A stretch of DNA of 64,000 nucleotides from Polytrichum commune (taxonomy: Eukaryota; Streptophyta; Polytrichopsida; Polytrichales; Polytrichaceae): the NCBI GenBank assembly GCA_950295325.1, contig OX485806.1, positions 25,854,001 through 25,918,000 on the forward strand, given 5' to 3'. Position 1 is the first letter of the stretch; every line of letters begins with the position of its first letter. Under the pieces are notes generated by a model. It saw only the letters and a list, made by a program, of their open reading frames with translations. It did no database searches and had not been told where the DNA came from. The translations under genes were made by a program, and so were the position numbers. Below, in pieces: positions 1 to 12,479 of the stretch.

Positions 1-1299
1 GGACATATATTTTAAAAAAATCAGCACATTCACTTTCATGCATGGTCATTCCTCTTGGTCTACATTCGGTTTACACCTAGTGAGGAGCCCAAAGGCTTTG
101 TAAGTTGGATTTTCAAGAAATCAAACCATGAAAGTTGGACCATCAAGCAAGACCATGGAAGAATGCCATCTTTCATGGTCTGACTTCATGGTCCATGGTG
201 TAAACCGGCCCTCAACTACCTTATAGCATGAAGTCTTTTGGAGGTTACAAACCCTTGGTGTAAACCCAAGTTTTCATTGGACATTCCGCTAGGCCTACCT
301 TCAAGAGTTATCCTGAAAAATACCCCTACAATCTCTGCCAACATTATCCATACTTGCCATGTGAAATTCCATGTGGATTCTTCATCCGCTGAAAATATTA
401 TGAGATGTAGTTCAAAATTGCCCTCATGCTAGTTGACCCCGTGGTTGCTCGTCCATCGGCTTGGGCAGCCAACAATTGGCCAAATAAGGTTTGAACCAAC
501 CTAGGAAATTGCTATAACACCTCGGACATCAAGTTAACTACTCAAGCAAATGCTTAAGGGCTTGGGCACGTGTTTAAGGCCTAGAGTCGGTGCTAATTTA
601 ATGGCACATGCGACCCAACAAATTTAGGAAAATGGAATATTCTGCATGTTCTGTCAATGTAAGACGTATGCTTGTAATCAAAAGCTTTAGTTAAGTTACG
701 TGAGAAGAAAGACTCTCAAATAACAAATTACATGAGTGTGGAAATGGCGATAAACTAGTGTGGGGCAAACTACTAGTTGTACTATTAACAATGTAGTGTT
801 CCGGTACAAAATGGAATGTTTATTTGGTAATTTGCAAAACAATGAAAGTTATTAAAGTTTATGGGCACACTCCTTAATATGAAGTTGGCAGACGGGAGAA
901 GGCCCCAAATTATGTGAAGAATGGCAATTGTAACGATTGGTGTTAACGAACAAGAGCTTGCCATGCTTGCCACTTCACTATGCTTGGGTTCCTTCTTACA
1001 AATAGGGGCAAATTTGATTCTTAGGATGATATTTTTTTTGAAGACTTTAAACTACTTGGGGAGGTGGATAGGGGTTAGGGCCTGCAATCCAGAAACCTTT
1101 TAGAAAAAAAAAATCTTTTTTAATCTCAACCAAAATTTGTTGCTTATTTTGTCCGGTCTCATAAAAAATTGCTCTTGCATTACCAAAGGTTATTTGTCCA
1201 CAAAACCCATATTGAGTACACTTCACCTTCAAGGTCAAAAATCCAATATATATGTACACTTCCACTTAATAAATAAGCAGTTGGTTGGAATTTTATGTC
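1..1299. other. intergenic DNA with a faint MITE relic
   Basis: No coding region is recognised. Positions about 66-440 carry a decayed stretch resembling the interior of the MITE family seen at 8278 and 24338 (an AGGCCTACCTnCAAGAG block followed by a CCATGTGnnnTCCATGT block). The short ORFs here have no recognisable domain. The rest is AT-rich sequence in which I see no feature. Confidence 0.3.
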
Positions 1300-1620
1300 T
1301 GAAGTGAAATAAAAAATAAAACATGTACTTAATTTGGAAGTAAAATAAATACAAAGTCCTCAATAGCATCAAGGTTATAATTCTTGTAACTTACCATTTT
1401 AAAGGGTCTTTGTCATTTTCAAATGAAACTTCCATTGTCGTTCTATTTATAGCATGTATATTTAATACTAGTTTAGTTACGCCTTCTACTTTCTCAAGTA
1501 TTCATACACATTCAAACTAATTGAGCGTAATTGAATGTAATTAAGCACGTTAAACCTGAGCCTAAATAAGCGTAATTAAATCCAAAATTATGCTTACCAA
1601 CTAGTTAAGTAACTTCAGTC
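1300..1620. repeat. half copy of a long-TIR foldback repeat
   Basis: This stretch matches one arm of the foldback element at 28943-29423: the CAAGGTTATAA block, the AAAGGGTCTTT block and the GTATTCATA / TTGAGCGTAATTGA blocks appear in the same order. Only one arm is recognisable here and the other arm is too diverged or missing. No protein is encoded. Confidence 0.5.
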
Positions 1621-3982
1621 GCCACTTATCTCTCCAACAATTTTAGGAGCATTGGCCGCCATGGAGTCCTGACTTGAATTAATTATGATTTAGTTCATAT
1701 ACGGGAATTGATGTGCTTAATTACACTTGTTTAGGCTTCATTATGCTTGATTAGGTTTAATGCGCTTACTTGTATTATGTTGAGGTTGCCTCCTAAGTTC
1801 ACTTGGCCATTACCTCTCAAATTCTCCTTAAAATTTACCAATCATAATGAAAGGCATGTCCTTCATTATTTAGCAAGATTCCTTTGTTGTAATTCTTCCT
1901 ATAGTGATGTAAAATCTTAGCTCATTCACACATGTGAAGGGATAGATGATATGGCCCACTCAAAGGCCTCACATAATCCTTTTGTCACTTTGAATCCCTT
2001 TCCAATCGATGGCCTTATGCTAAGTTGGTTTGTTTTTCCCACTTAATGTAAGTACGCCTTCTTGGTGGTGTCTTGAGATCTAAGGCTACTTGGATTTCAA
2101 ATTCGGTAAGTGATTTCCACCCTAGTTTATTGGTATTGATTTCTTTGTAGATCCCTTTACATTGGATTTTTAAAGGGTAACCTTGAATTATTCCTTGAGT
2201 CTTCATGGTTTGAATTGCAAGTCTTTCTATTGCATCTTCCTTTTATACGGCTCCAAGTCTTTCTATTATAGCATCTTTGGTGAAATTCTCTAAGTTGCGA
2301 GGCCAAATGTCTTGGTAAATCTCTAAGTCTTGAAACTAAAATCCATCTAGTAAAACTCTAAATATTTTGATCTTTAAGGGTTTCTTAGTCTTGATTAGTC
2401 TTTAGAAATGTGCTCTCGATAGTTTTTGTGATGCTAATGTGAGATGTTTGATGTCCAATGAGGTGCCTTAGGTGCTCAATGTGGTTCCTTTATAGAGTCT
2501 TTAAAATTCATGAATTATTGGATTTGACCATTTTGGGCCATGACCTTTCCGAAATAAGCAATATTTAAATTTGAATGGATTTCATCCAGCAATTGATAGT
2601 TGGATAGTCATCTAGAGTGGAAAGCCAAGGCAATTGCCATTAAGGATCAGTTATAGTTTGTAACCGACTCCTTCCCTTCCTCGGCACCATGAGGAGGCAA
2701 GGGAAGTCATGAGAAGGTTATTTTCTTAATGTAGAATCCGACACAGTCTCAATACAGAAGCAATTGTCTTTCTTGAAGGTTCAATAGTTAATGATTGAGT
2801 GTGAATACTCAACATCATGCAATTTTCAAGCAAGATGCTTGTAGATATAGGATTAGTTTTGAAGAGCCGAGTGATTTGGACTCTAATTTGTCTTGAAAGT
2901 ATTGAGAATAAAAACATGTTCAATGCAATTATCATGAACTGGAACTTTGATGGTTGTTGTTATATGAATCAAAGAGAGTGAGAAGTTATACCTGGATGTA
3001 ATTGAATATTGGTTGTGAGAATCTATTTGACCCAATCATTTGTCAAAGTGTGAGTGAAGTTGCTCAAAGATTATGAGAGTTGAAGCCTAGTGTGAGAAAG
3101 TGCATACATGCCACATGCCAAGTAGAAGAAAGTTTGAAGATGAGAAGGATGAATGATGTTAGTTGAGACATAATGTCTATGAATATAATGACCGGGATAA
3201 TTAATATAGAATAACTAATTATAGAACAACTTAAAAACTTTACTTGATAAATTATTACACCAATTGTAAAAAGACACAACATTGCGTAATTCCAAATAAT
3301 AAGTGACACTCAATATCAAATTTAGTGTAGCTTCATGTTTGTGACCAAAGTATGTGGCACTATTGGAATTTTGCTACTTTATGGCCTCGTCTTAGATTCA
3401 CATTTGGGGTAAAAAAATGTGTTGTTGCTTGCTTCACATCAACGAATGTCTGAAATGCCTAAAGGTCATTTGTAGAATCAATCAAGTAAGGTATGTACTA
3501 AGGTAGAAATACCATAAACCGTGAAAATAAGATGATTCGCATCAAAGATATGGTCTTAAAAATCATGAGATAATTTTCCAAGATAGAAGAGAAGGATTCA
3601 TGGAGGATGCAAGTGGTTTCATATTTGTATTCCTTTTAGGAAAAAAATTACAATTCTTCAAAGTGGAAAGTTGTCAAAACCCCTACTCGTTCACTAGACT
3701 CTCCTTAAACCGAACACAATAATGCTTATTTCCACACAAAACATCACCTAAACCGGTTAATTTATGAGTACATTAACCTATGATTAATGATAGTCAAACA
3801 TGACTTTAATTTGGCTAAATTGGTTGTACACGCATTTCAAGCTACTAGCCTCGCAATTATCGGTTTTAGAAATAACACTTCACTATTTTGACGGAAGTCT
3901 ACTGCACGGGTAGAGGGTAATTCATGGTTTAAGGTATTTCTACCTTTATAATTTACTGGAATTCATCTAGTGTATCAAGTTA
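1621..3982. other. intergenic, nothing recognised
   Basis: AT-rich DNA with only short, unsupported open frames. I see no domain, RNA gene or clear repeat in it. Confidence 0.4.
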
Positions 3983-4496
3983 TGCCCCCTTCCCACTTGA
4001 CTTTACCAAATAACCAAAGTATTTCTTAAAAACCGGGTAAAACTCCCTTGGTTATAGCGGAGGCATCCGGCTATCCCAATGCACCTACAAGAACTTGCTC
4101 TGGAGATTTTCAAATAGGTTTTAGTTAAGTAGCTTTCACACATGTTCATTGTTTTATCTACCAAGCAAGGGATGTTGAGTAGTTTTTTGTCCCATCCCCA
4201 AATGTCTTTCTACTCGTCTATCTTACCATCAGTTTTTGTTAATGAAGCTCCTCGTGCCCTCATAGCTAAAACAAAAAAGCAACCAATCACAAGGGCAGAA
4301 GGCAACACTTTTAAAGCTCCTACATTCGTGCCTCATGTCTAGGTACCGATGGGAGGGTCAATCGGTGTTGGAGGCTTAAAACCTCCACTTTTAAGCCATG
4401 CCACATCATTTGCCAACTAGGCTCAGCACTAGATATTGTCGATGGTGTGAAGGCCGGGTTGTTAAAACCAACTTTTAGTCTTTGCTAGAGGGGGCA
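3983..4496. mobile_element. PIF/Harbinger-type MITE, copy 1
   Basis: A 514-bp non-autonomous element. It starts TGCCCCCTTCCCACTTGACT and ends in the related inverted sequence ..AGAGGGGGCA, flanked on both sides by TTA (3980-3982 and 4497-4499). A 3-bp TTA target duplication is the usual product of PIF/Harbinger integration. A second copy of the same family lies in the opposite orientation at 14984-15510 and is similar over its whole length, which independently fixes the borders. The 66-codon open frame inside it is not conserved in copy 2 and is not a gene. Confidence 0.75.
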
Positions 4497-4574
4497 TTAG
4501 GATTTGGGCAAACCAACCCATACACTCGTTCTCTGTTGGATGCCTAAACCCTTGCCTCCAAGGAACCACTGTAA

Positions 4575-5502
4575 GGGCAAGCCCAATGACCCTGCACCTG
4601 CATCCGCATATGCGTTTTTTCATCTGCGATGCGGATGCAGATGCAAGATACTGGCCCAGTCACCATGTTATTTGCTAAAATTGGATGTAAAATAATACAA
4701 GAAGTGCAGAACTCCCTGCATTTCGTCAAGATATGCAGGGAGCCTGCTATCAGCTAAGGACAAACAACTTCATGGCAGTTTTTAACTAAAGACAACTCAA
4801 TATGGTAGGGTCCTAGTGAATGATGAGGTTTAGGGTAAACCATGAGATAATTATAGTTACGCGCAAAATTAGGGATGAGTTTGAGAAATAACCGGTTGAG
4901 GTTTAGGGTAAACCAGGAGATAATTCTAGTTACGTGCAAATTACGGATGAGTTTGAGAAATAACCGGTTGAGGTTTAGGGTAAACCAGGAGATAATTATA
5001 TTCACGTGCACATTACGGATAAGCTTGAGAAATAACCGGTTGAGGTTTAGGGTAAACCAGGAGATAATTATATTCATGTGCACATTACGGATGAGCTTGA
5101 GAAATAACCGGTTGAACCGGTTGAGGTTTAGGGTAAACCAGGAGATAATTATATTCATGTGCAAATTACGGATGAGCTTGAGAAATGACCGGTTGAGGTT
5201 TAGGGTAACCCAAGAAATAATTATAGTTACGCATGAAGCATGGATGAGCTTGAAAATAACCAGTTATAGTTTATGGTAAACCAAGAAAAAAATACTAGTT
5301 ACGCATGAAGTGCATATGAGTTTGAGAACTAACCGGTTGAAGTTCATGACTTCAGAAAACTACAAATCATTTTAGAGGAAATTCTAATGAAAGCAATGCA
5401 GAATGAGTGGCAGTTTTGTCTGGGTTTGCATCTGCATTCTGGATGGAGGCCACTTTTCATTCCCGGATGCAGATGCAGATCCAGGAACGATGGGGCTTGC
5501 TC
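4575..5502. mobile_element. TAA-flanked TIR element carrying a satellite array
   Basis: The left end GGGCAAGCCCAATGACCC and the reverse complement of the right end GAGCAAGCCCCATCGTTCC are related, and both continue into CTGCATCCG/CTGCATCTGCATCCG repeats, giving imperfect terminal inverted repeats of at least 50 bp. TAA is found directly outside both ends (4572-4574 and 5503-5505), as in PIF/Harbinger MITEs. The centre is filled by the 72-bp tandem array described separately. No transposase is encoded, so mobility would have been in trans. Confidence 0.6.
4819..5345. repeat. 72-bp tandem satellite array
   Basis: About seven head-to-tail copies of a 72-bp unit. The ACCGGTTGAG landmark recurs at 4891, 4963, 5035, 5107 (followed by a 9-bp partial duplication at 5116), 5188, about 5259 and 5332. 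The inner units are nearly identical and the outer ones more diverged, as expected from unequal exchange. The unit contains GGTTTAGGGTAAACC, a telomere-like core. Because 72 is a multiple of three, open frames of over 130 codons appear on both strands; these are artefacts of the period, not genes. Confidence 0.9.
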
Positions 5503-6077
5503 TAAGGGTTGGTTCGCCCCAGCCGGGGCATTAGCATAGTCCAGAGAATACTGCACAGTAGAATTGACCGAAGGTAAAAATTTTAAGTCCACCTATTCGA
5601 TCAATTTCGCCAGTGGCAAGTTCGGTGAGAGAGGCCCTCGAAATGCGATGAGCCATAATGAACGCATCGGCTGCTAGTGTATTATTAGAACCATGTCCAC
5701 TTTCTTATCTATAAAGAATTATGGCCAGGGGCTGCGTACCAGTTACAGTTCCCACTAGAAGAGCTTTTAGATGGAGACTTTCAATGGGGCAAAGTCCACG
5801 TCGGCACGTCAAATTCCATTAAGCCACTCTAAGTAAAGAACTTACTGTAGTATTACTAGAGGGAAAATAATTGTGAAGTAGTGCAATTTGCCAGGATCCT
5901 ATGGTGGCCAAGAATTGGTGGTGGGAGTCATGTAGTTTGGACGTGTAAACATTGGATGCCTTTACGCTCGGAGCCGATTTATGATCAATAACTTTTTTTG
6001 ACTCAGGAATTAGCATTGCGGACCTGGAATTGCTAGATTATCATACTGCATGTTTGATTTAGTGTGGGTTGACATAG
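5503..6077. other. intergenic, nothing recognised
   Basis: No coding or repeat feature is recognised between the satellite-bearing element and the next TIR element. Confidence 0.4.
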
Positions 6078-6533
6078 TACACCCTAAACTCCGTAATATC
6101 AACCTCCATAATGTCACTCACTCTCTAATATCATGAAACCTTAGGGAATGGATGTTTGTGGTTCAAATCTCGCTCCTTCTTGTCACAGTTCTCTCCCTTA
6201 TATCACGAATTTTGTCTTAATGCAAACCACCAAAGAAGTCAACCCACACCCTCGCATTGTGTCACGTGTCAATATGTGGAGTGTCTCCTTCTCCTTCTTA
6301 TTCTTATGCCACTTAGCTTGTTAAATGTTGGTGCATGCATATGCCACGTTGCCCGGGAAGGCCAAGTGGAGTGGATCACACCGCACCATTAAAGTATTGC
6401 ACTTTGTGTTATTCCATAGTGTCACATGCTACACTAATTCTTTAGTATCACGCATCCATGTTAACACTACAAAACTATGTAATATTGTGTGCACTTTGGT
6501 TGCCACAAGTGTGATGTACGGAGTTTAGAGTAT
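6078..6533. mobile_element. TIR element (MITE), CTAAACTCCGTA family, full copy
   Basis: The left end contains CACCCTAAACTCCGTAATATC and the right end the inverse, CGGAGTTTAGAGTA, with TA next to each end. This would fit a Tc1/mariner (Stowaway-like) MITE of about 456 bp. Partial copies occur at 7193-7365 (left part) and at 10107-10330 (right part, inverted), which support the family. A box-B-like GGTTCAAATCTC lies inside, but the element has inverted termini and no A-rich tail, so a SINE is less likely. Confidence 0.55.
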
Positions 6534-6719
6534 ATGGCATCACCGACTCGTGGCAATAACACATTATGCTTAGTAATTATTGTGGGTCATGGTATTTGGT
6601 TAATTACACCTTTTCTCACCAAAGTGTACTATAGTGGGCCACTTCATTTCTTGTGAAAGTATATTAGCATGGGTCAATAAACTAAGGTAGATATGTCTTA
6701 CACAGGGCTTGGGGAGAAC

Positions 6720-6921
6720 CAGCAGTTAGTAACAGATGAACTGGTTGAGTTTGAGAAATAACATGTTGAAGTTTGAGATTTCAAGAAAATTACCGATCAT
6801 TTTAGAGGAACCTATAGAATATACATCAAATGAATAAAGCAAAACCGAAAGATGTCAACATGTAACCGGTTGGAATTAGAATCATTGGGATCTTGATCGA
6901 CTGTACCCAAAAACTTCCCAG
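6720..6921 (+). repeat. dispersed ~190-bp repeat, copy 1
   Basis: This segment (from AACAGATGAACTGGTTGAG to GTACCCAAAAACTTC) is closely matched at 57718-57910 in the same orientation. Its central part (GAAGTTnnnGACTTCAGnAnAACTAC and CATTTTAGAGGAA) is also found at 5335-5390, at the edge of the 72-bp array. It contains a single array-like unit, so it may represent the unamplified state of the family that gave rise to the satellite. Confidence 0.65.
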
Positions 6922-8277
6922 ACACTGGTCTTACATGGTTACATAACATTATCCAGTTGAGCATGGAGAGTGGGTGGGGCTGAGAATAAGTCAAATGCTC
7001 TTCAGGGATCATACCATGGTTATTCTCTTATCATCACTACTATATGAGATTTGGCCTAGTAAATTCGGGTGAAGCACTGTCATTAAATATTATTAGAATG
7101 GAATGGCTAATAGCAATTGAATAATATAATGTATTTCTCTCTATACGCCCATTTGTTGTAGTATATGAAATCGTGCTTGCAGCTATTTGCCTCATACACC
7201 CTAACCTCCGTAATGTCGATTCCTCTCTTATATCCCAAAACCTTGGGGAATGGATGTGCTTAGTTTATATCTCCCTCTTGTCGTCACGTTCCCCTCCCAT
7301 ATATCACAAATTTTGACATTAAAATAATCCACCAAAGATTTAAACCACATCCAACGGTTGTGAAGAAAAATAAAAGAAAATAAAAGAAAAAGTAATGATT
7401 GTATTAATGTACCGGCATGATTGTGAGCCCATCAGCCTAATGTTGATCACAGTTGCCCATGATGCATGTTGAGGTGTTATGCCTCTTGTGAGGTGGGCTC
7501 ATTTGGTGTACAAATTATTCCGATTCATTAAGGTGAGGGGGGGACATGTGCTTGTTTGTTTTTCAAGTCTTTTTTTTTGTTGAGAATAAGGTATTTGATG
7601 GCGTTCTAATGAGTGTTTTTCATGAGGGTTTTGATGGTTGTTTTTGGGAGTTTAAGTTGGTAATTCTATTAATGAAGTGTTCATGTATGGCACCTCTTAT
7701 GCCAAATGTGATGGTAATGAGGGGGTTGGTTTTCCAACCATTGTTTTGTATGGTGTTGATTAGAGGGTCGTATTTAGTGTGTTTGCTTGTGAGGGCTTGG
7801 TCCATGTATAGGAAGTGAATATATAGCAGAACCCCCTTTATGGGTGCCACAAATCCTAACTCATCATAGAATTATCAAATATGAGAAACATACATGTGTT
7901 TAATGCATGTATTCATCCAAACACATATTTGAGTACACATTTCCCATAATAATCATTAAATTGCATTAGAATCAAGAATGTCTATGAAGTCAATGCCACT
8001 TCATTCTGATTTTTCCTTGGGTCTATTTTTTCATTTTTGCACAACAATAGTAACCACCATCCATGTGTTGTATATATGCAAGATAATTATTCTGAATTGA
8101 AGCAAGAACAACTTTGTAGGATTACGAGTACTTGCTTGTTCACTTGTGACACTTGAATCCAATCTCATTGGTTCGAGAGGCAATCAACCAAGCATTGAGA
8201 TGGTAGTGTTTTAATACCGAAGTGGTGGCAGACTTTACTTTGAGCTCCCTCAACATTGATACAAAGAAAGCATCTTA
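6922..8277. other. intergenic with a partial MITE
   Basis: Positions 7193-7365 are a left-end fragment of the family at 6078-6533 (ACACCCTAACCTCCGTAATG, then CCTTGGGGAATGGATG and TATATCACAAATTTTG). Nothing else is recognised. The 90-codon open frame at 7546-7818 is T/G-rich and has no domain I know. Confidence 0.4.
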
Positions 8278-8779
8278 GGGTTACTTCACACACGAGCCAC
8301 GAAGCGGTGACCATGAAATTGTGAGAGTCCAAAAGAAAGTGTCCAAAGGCCATCCAAGGACATCTCCAAAAATCATGTAGTGTGGTCACATGCCCTCAAG
8401 TGTAGTGTGAAGCCATGTGTGACCGGGCCCTCAACCAAATGCTCTTTCGTTGATTTTTTATTCATGCAGGGTCTTCACACATGATAAAATAGAATAAACC
8501 AACGGTTGTGAGCTTTCGGAGTGCCATGGTCTCCCAGTTTTGTGTTAGGCCTACCTCCAAGAGGCGGTTTTTGAAAATAATCCAAGTGACCATGAAACAT
8601 GATCCATTTGATGCCATGTAGGAATCCATGTAGACTTTACATCCATCTTGCATTCACATACTCTGTTGGTCCCTCAAGCGTAGTGTGAAGTGAACTTGGA
8701 CCGGATCCACCTTTTCCACCAATGAGAGTGCTTGAAGTGTAATGGTCACGGGCTCTCAGTCTTGTGTGTGAAGTGGCCC
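8278..8779. mobile_element. PIF/Harbinger-type MITE, GGGCCACTTCACACAC family, copy 1
   Basis: A 502-bp element bounded by TTA at 8275-8277 and 8780-8782. The right terminus is GTGTGTGAAGTGGCCC and the left terminus is its diverged inverse, GGGTTACTTCACACACGAG. The internal sequence is shared along its length with the inverted copy at 24338-24836. There is no protein; the short open frames are incidental. Confidence 0.7.
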
Positions 8780-8859
8780 TTAATGTTGTGAAGTATCTTA
8801 CTAGCCCGGTGTCGGGTAGAGAGGGTTCCGCCTTGGGAAAGCGCTGGGCTTCTGGCTGC

Positions 8860-9240
8860 AACTAGATTTTATCAGACCCGTCGAATCTTCTGATCTTCAA
8901 TCGAATCTTCCGGTCTTCTAGTCTTCAATTTCTTCTAATCTTCAACCTCTTTCCCGTCGACCTATCCTGTTGTGGCTCTATATAAATAAAGGGTAAGGGT
9001 AGTGTGATAAGAAACCACGGCTTCGGACGGGTAAAACGGGACGTCAGAACACGAGCTGACGTCCGAAAGATTGGCTCCTAAACTTTCAAACCCACGGTGA
9101 CCAGCAATCGCGCCTCACCAGTGGGAACGACAGAAAACAACCTTGTGGGTGATTAATCCCACTTCGTTGTCACAAACAACCTTGTGGGTGATTAATTCCA
9201 CTTCGTTGTCACACAGGAAACAAATTACGATGCAGAAATG
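8860..9240 (+). promoter_or_regulatory. possible Pol II promoter / LTR-like segment
   Basis: CTCTATATAAATAAAGG at 8977-8993 is a strong TATA-box match. It is preceded by a pyrimidine-rich stretch with repeated TCTTC(A/T)AT words and followed about 60 bp downstream by an inverted pair GGGACGTCAG / CTGACGTCCG (around 9041-9067) containing ACGT bZIP-type cores. No clear downstream gene follows, so this may be a relic LTR or an orphan promoter. I found no LTR partner, primer-binding site or TG..CA borders. Confidence 0.3.
9135..9212 (+). repeat. 39-bp tandem duplication
   Basis: Two adjacent 39-bp copies (9135-9173 and 9174-9212) beginning AAACAACCTTGTGGGTGATT differ at one base, so the duplication is recent relative to the surroundings. 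Confidence 0.9.
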
Positions 9241-9689
9241 AAATGCAACTAGCCTCCAAAACCGGCTTGGAATCACACACACAAGAAAAAGACAACGTGC
9301 CACAAACAACCACACATTCGAGTCTTGAAGCCTTCAATTCTTTAATCTGTCCGTCTTCTATGGTCGGTCGAAGTCTCAGCTCTTCTTTTAAGAACCAACA
9401 GACTTCCCTCCACTCAAACAAGCACAAATCTTGATTGCTAACTTCCAAAACAACAAGTGAGATCTCTCATGAATCACAAATCCCTCGTATTTTATTTCAT
9501 ATTTTTCTCAAAAACAACTCACACCGTGAGCTTCGAATCCACTTCTCTCTCTCTCCACAACTTCTCTCCCTCAATAATCACATAACATCTTTCCTTCACC
9601 ACCTCTCCCTATCCATGCGAGAGACAAAGTTCTCTCTTATCCTCATCACATGGCTTCTAATCACCCATTGGTCCAAAGTAACTCAAGAT

Positions 9690-9885
9690 AACTAAAAGAC
9701 AAAAATAAACTATGAGTAAATAAAAAGGTAATCTATTTCTATCATTTGGTAAAGGTAACTAAAAGTAACTATGAGTAAACATAAAGGTAAGCAACTTCTA
9801 TCCACTTCTATCCTTAGGTAATGATAACTAAAATAAACTATGAGTAAATACAAAAAGTAATCTACTTCTATTCTTTATTATTTTT
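9690..9885 (+). repeat. degenerate ~60-bp direct repeats
   Basis: AACTATGAGTAAA recurs at about 9710, 9768 and 9836. Each copy is followed by AAAGGTAA/AAAAGTAATC and CTTCTATnC blocks, giving three degenerate tandem units of roughly 58-68 bp. No coding function is seen. Confidence 0.65.
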
Positions 9886-12479
9886 CTCCAAGACCAAGAT
9901 TCACAATGCAATATTAAATACGTACACATCTATATAGTGTACGTATTTACATCACGACACCGGGCATATGCTTTCTTGCCTCATTGCACCCATTGCAAAG
10001 TCCTATGCGATCCGGACACCATCCACCAAATATAGCGATGTTGACGGTTGGCCGTTTGGAAATTTGTAACGGTGATTGCGTGACTCCAATGTGATTGATG
10101 TATACACTTGAACTACACTCTAACCTCCTTATTATCACGCATGGGCAACCAAAGTGCACGTGATATTAAGCAGGTTTGCAATATTAACATGGAAGTGTGA
10201 GAATAGAGAATTAGTGTAGCATGTGACATTATGAAATAACACAAAGTCAACATTGCAATAATGATAATGATGAAGAAAAGAAAGAAGAAGGAACGTCAAA
10301 GTGTTTACCTTGACATGCGATGTCCGTTCACTGCCTCCCTCTTATGTCCGTGTGAGCATGATCGTAGGTGTGGCTTAGTGCATGTTTTCACGGGTGGACC
10401 GTGTGGTCAGTGTTAGAGCGATGTTTTCTATGCTAGTTTTGGGTTTTAGTGTTAGTAAGTGTGTTTAGTCAAGTGGGACCAAGGCTTGTCCTTTTCCAAA
10501 TTCCTTTTGTTTAGGATCATGCGTGTTAGGTAATTTCTAGCAATTTGGGAGAAGGATTTCATTAGGTTATGGATTTTGGAGTTGGGGATTTGTAGGTCTT
10601 GGAGGAGTTTAACAGTTGTTTTATGCATAATACCCCTTATTCTTGCCGTGATTATAATGGACGGTAGTACTATCCACCCTAGTTGGGATAGAAGTGGGTG
10701 GAGAATGGCGTGTTTATCAAGTTTTTGATTGGTGGCTTTTGCGGGGAATCTATTTGCAATAAGTGAATTCTAATATTTGTACTTCGAGGTTTGGGTTGGT
10801 TGTGAAAGGTGGTTTATATGTAGGTGGGGCTCCTAAAATGTATAATATGGTCTAAGTCAAGTTGGGCATTTACATCTTGGTAGATAGTATGTGCATGAGA
10901 TTAGCCCTGAGGGTATGGTGTTGTCAGGTGTGGGTTCGCTAGTGTGTGTATTGCTTCATTGTGTCAGATTGTCCTTAAATGGTTCAACATGATAGTAGGT
11001 GGAGACATGTGTCATTTTGGTGGGATGTGCATAGGTTACATGTTGGGAATATGTCTTGTTTGAGGGTGTGTGTGTGTGTGTGTGTGTGTGTTTTTGTTCT
11101 TCTTCTTTTTGTTTTTCAGTAGTTTTCCAAGTATCTTCCATATTTAAATTCGAGGGTTTGTGTTACTTGCGCAGTGGCCATACAGGGGACATCCCCATGG
11201 GTAGATCACTCTAAGGCATTTTTGTGCACCACGTGCGGCTGGGGGTTTTTTTTGGGGGGGGGGGTTATTTACCTTCAAGGACTAAATTAAAGCCTCCCTA
11301 TAATTACTTAAATTTAAAAAATGACCCATTTGTTTGCACCCTTCCATTACTTGTATTGTCCAAGTCACTGCAATTTTTTGTACTCTATATTCCTTTTAAG
11401 TAATAAAAGCTAATCTACTTCCTAACGTAATTGACGAGTGTTGAGGGAAAGCATGGAAACAAAGAAGGGTGCAAACAGTAATACCATTGCAAAGAAAGTT
11501 ATGAAGAAAACACATAGGAGACCATAGCAAAGTAATACCATTGCAAACATTGTTATGATGAAAACACATAGGAGATACCAACACAAATACCATAGCGGTC
11601 ATTGCAATGCAAGTGACCAAAAACACAGAGCATAGTAAAGAGGGTTTAGAATTTACAATTTAGGGTGGAGTCCACAATGTTACAGTGCGTACAAAATAAC
11701 CCCAAGTACACCACAAATAGGGTAAGGGTGGAAACAAATGAAAAGTGTCCGTGTGTTCACAAACACAACATGCGGTTTACAAAATGTTGACCCAAACTCA
11801 CCAAAAAACGGGAATAACAGCAGCGGTTTAAGAGTCATGTAATTTTGGAGTTGCCTGTGCATGTGAGTTTAGGGTTTAGAGGAAGACAAAATACAAGCAG
11901 TTTACACAAAAAAAGAAGCAGAACTCATGATCTAAGAGCAGGAGTTACCCAGACTCCCACGTTGTGAACCCATTTACATACCATACTAAACATACCTTCT
12001 AGGATCCTTATCTTCAGCCCCTATATTAATTTTACAAAGAAATAATGGCCCATGTTTCATGCCCATCTAACTTACTTTTAATGGGATTGTCTACATTTAA
12101 TGGCCCCTTCATTATTTGGAATTCCTTTATAATTTTTATTTCAAATGATTTTAATCCTCTCTATATTATGCTGCACGTTGTTTTTTAAATGCACTAAGTG
12201 ATCTACCTGTGGACATCCCATAATAGATTTGACCATTTTTATGTGTATTTTTGTGTTGGATAGCCATTTGTGGATATAGGGTATTGTATTTTTTTGCATA
12301 GGAGACGAGTGCGCTTACATATTCTTTTTCTATGTAGTTTTTGAGATTGTGGACTGAGCCGTCATGTTGTGTGGATGTCAAGGGGTTTCTACAATGTCAA
12401 GTTGTTTTGCTCCTTGTTTGGCCATAATGATAATGATGACAACGTGATGTGTGTGAGTGCATGTTTGAGACTTTCACCT
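9886..12479. other. intergenic with a partial MITE and a GT microsatellite
   Basis: Positions 10107-10330 are an inverted fragment of the family at 6078-6533. A (GT)n run of about 25 bp lies at 11066-11091, and G/T homopolymers lie at about 11226-11265. No gene is recognised; the open frames of 60-76 codons have no domain. Confidence 0.4.

Noticed and set aside
4754-5279. Two long open frames (over 130 codons), one on each strand, with repeated peptide units
   Set aside because: They are produced by the 72-bp tandem unit, which is a multiple of three; no start context or domain supports a gene.
4819-5345. CRISPR-like regular array
   Set aside because: The units are contiguous head-to-tail copies with no unique spacers, and the window is a plant genome.
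6150-6180. tRNA T-arm-like GGTTCAAATCTC
   Set aside because: No cloverleaf can be built around it and it lies inside a TIR element.
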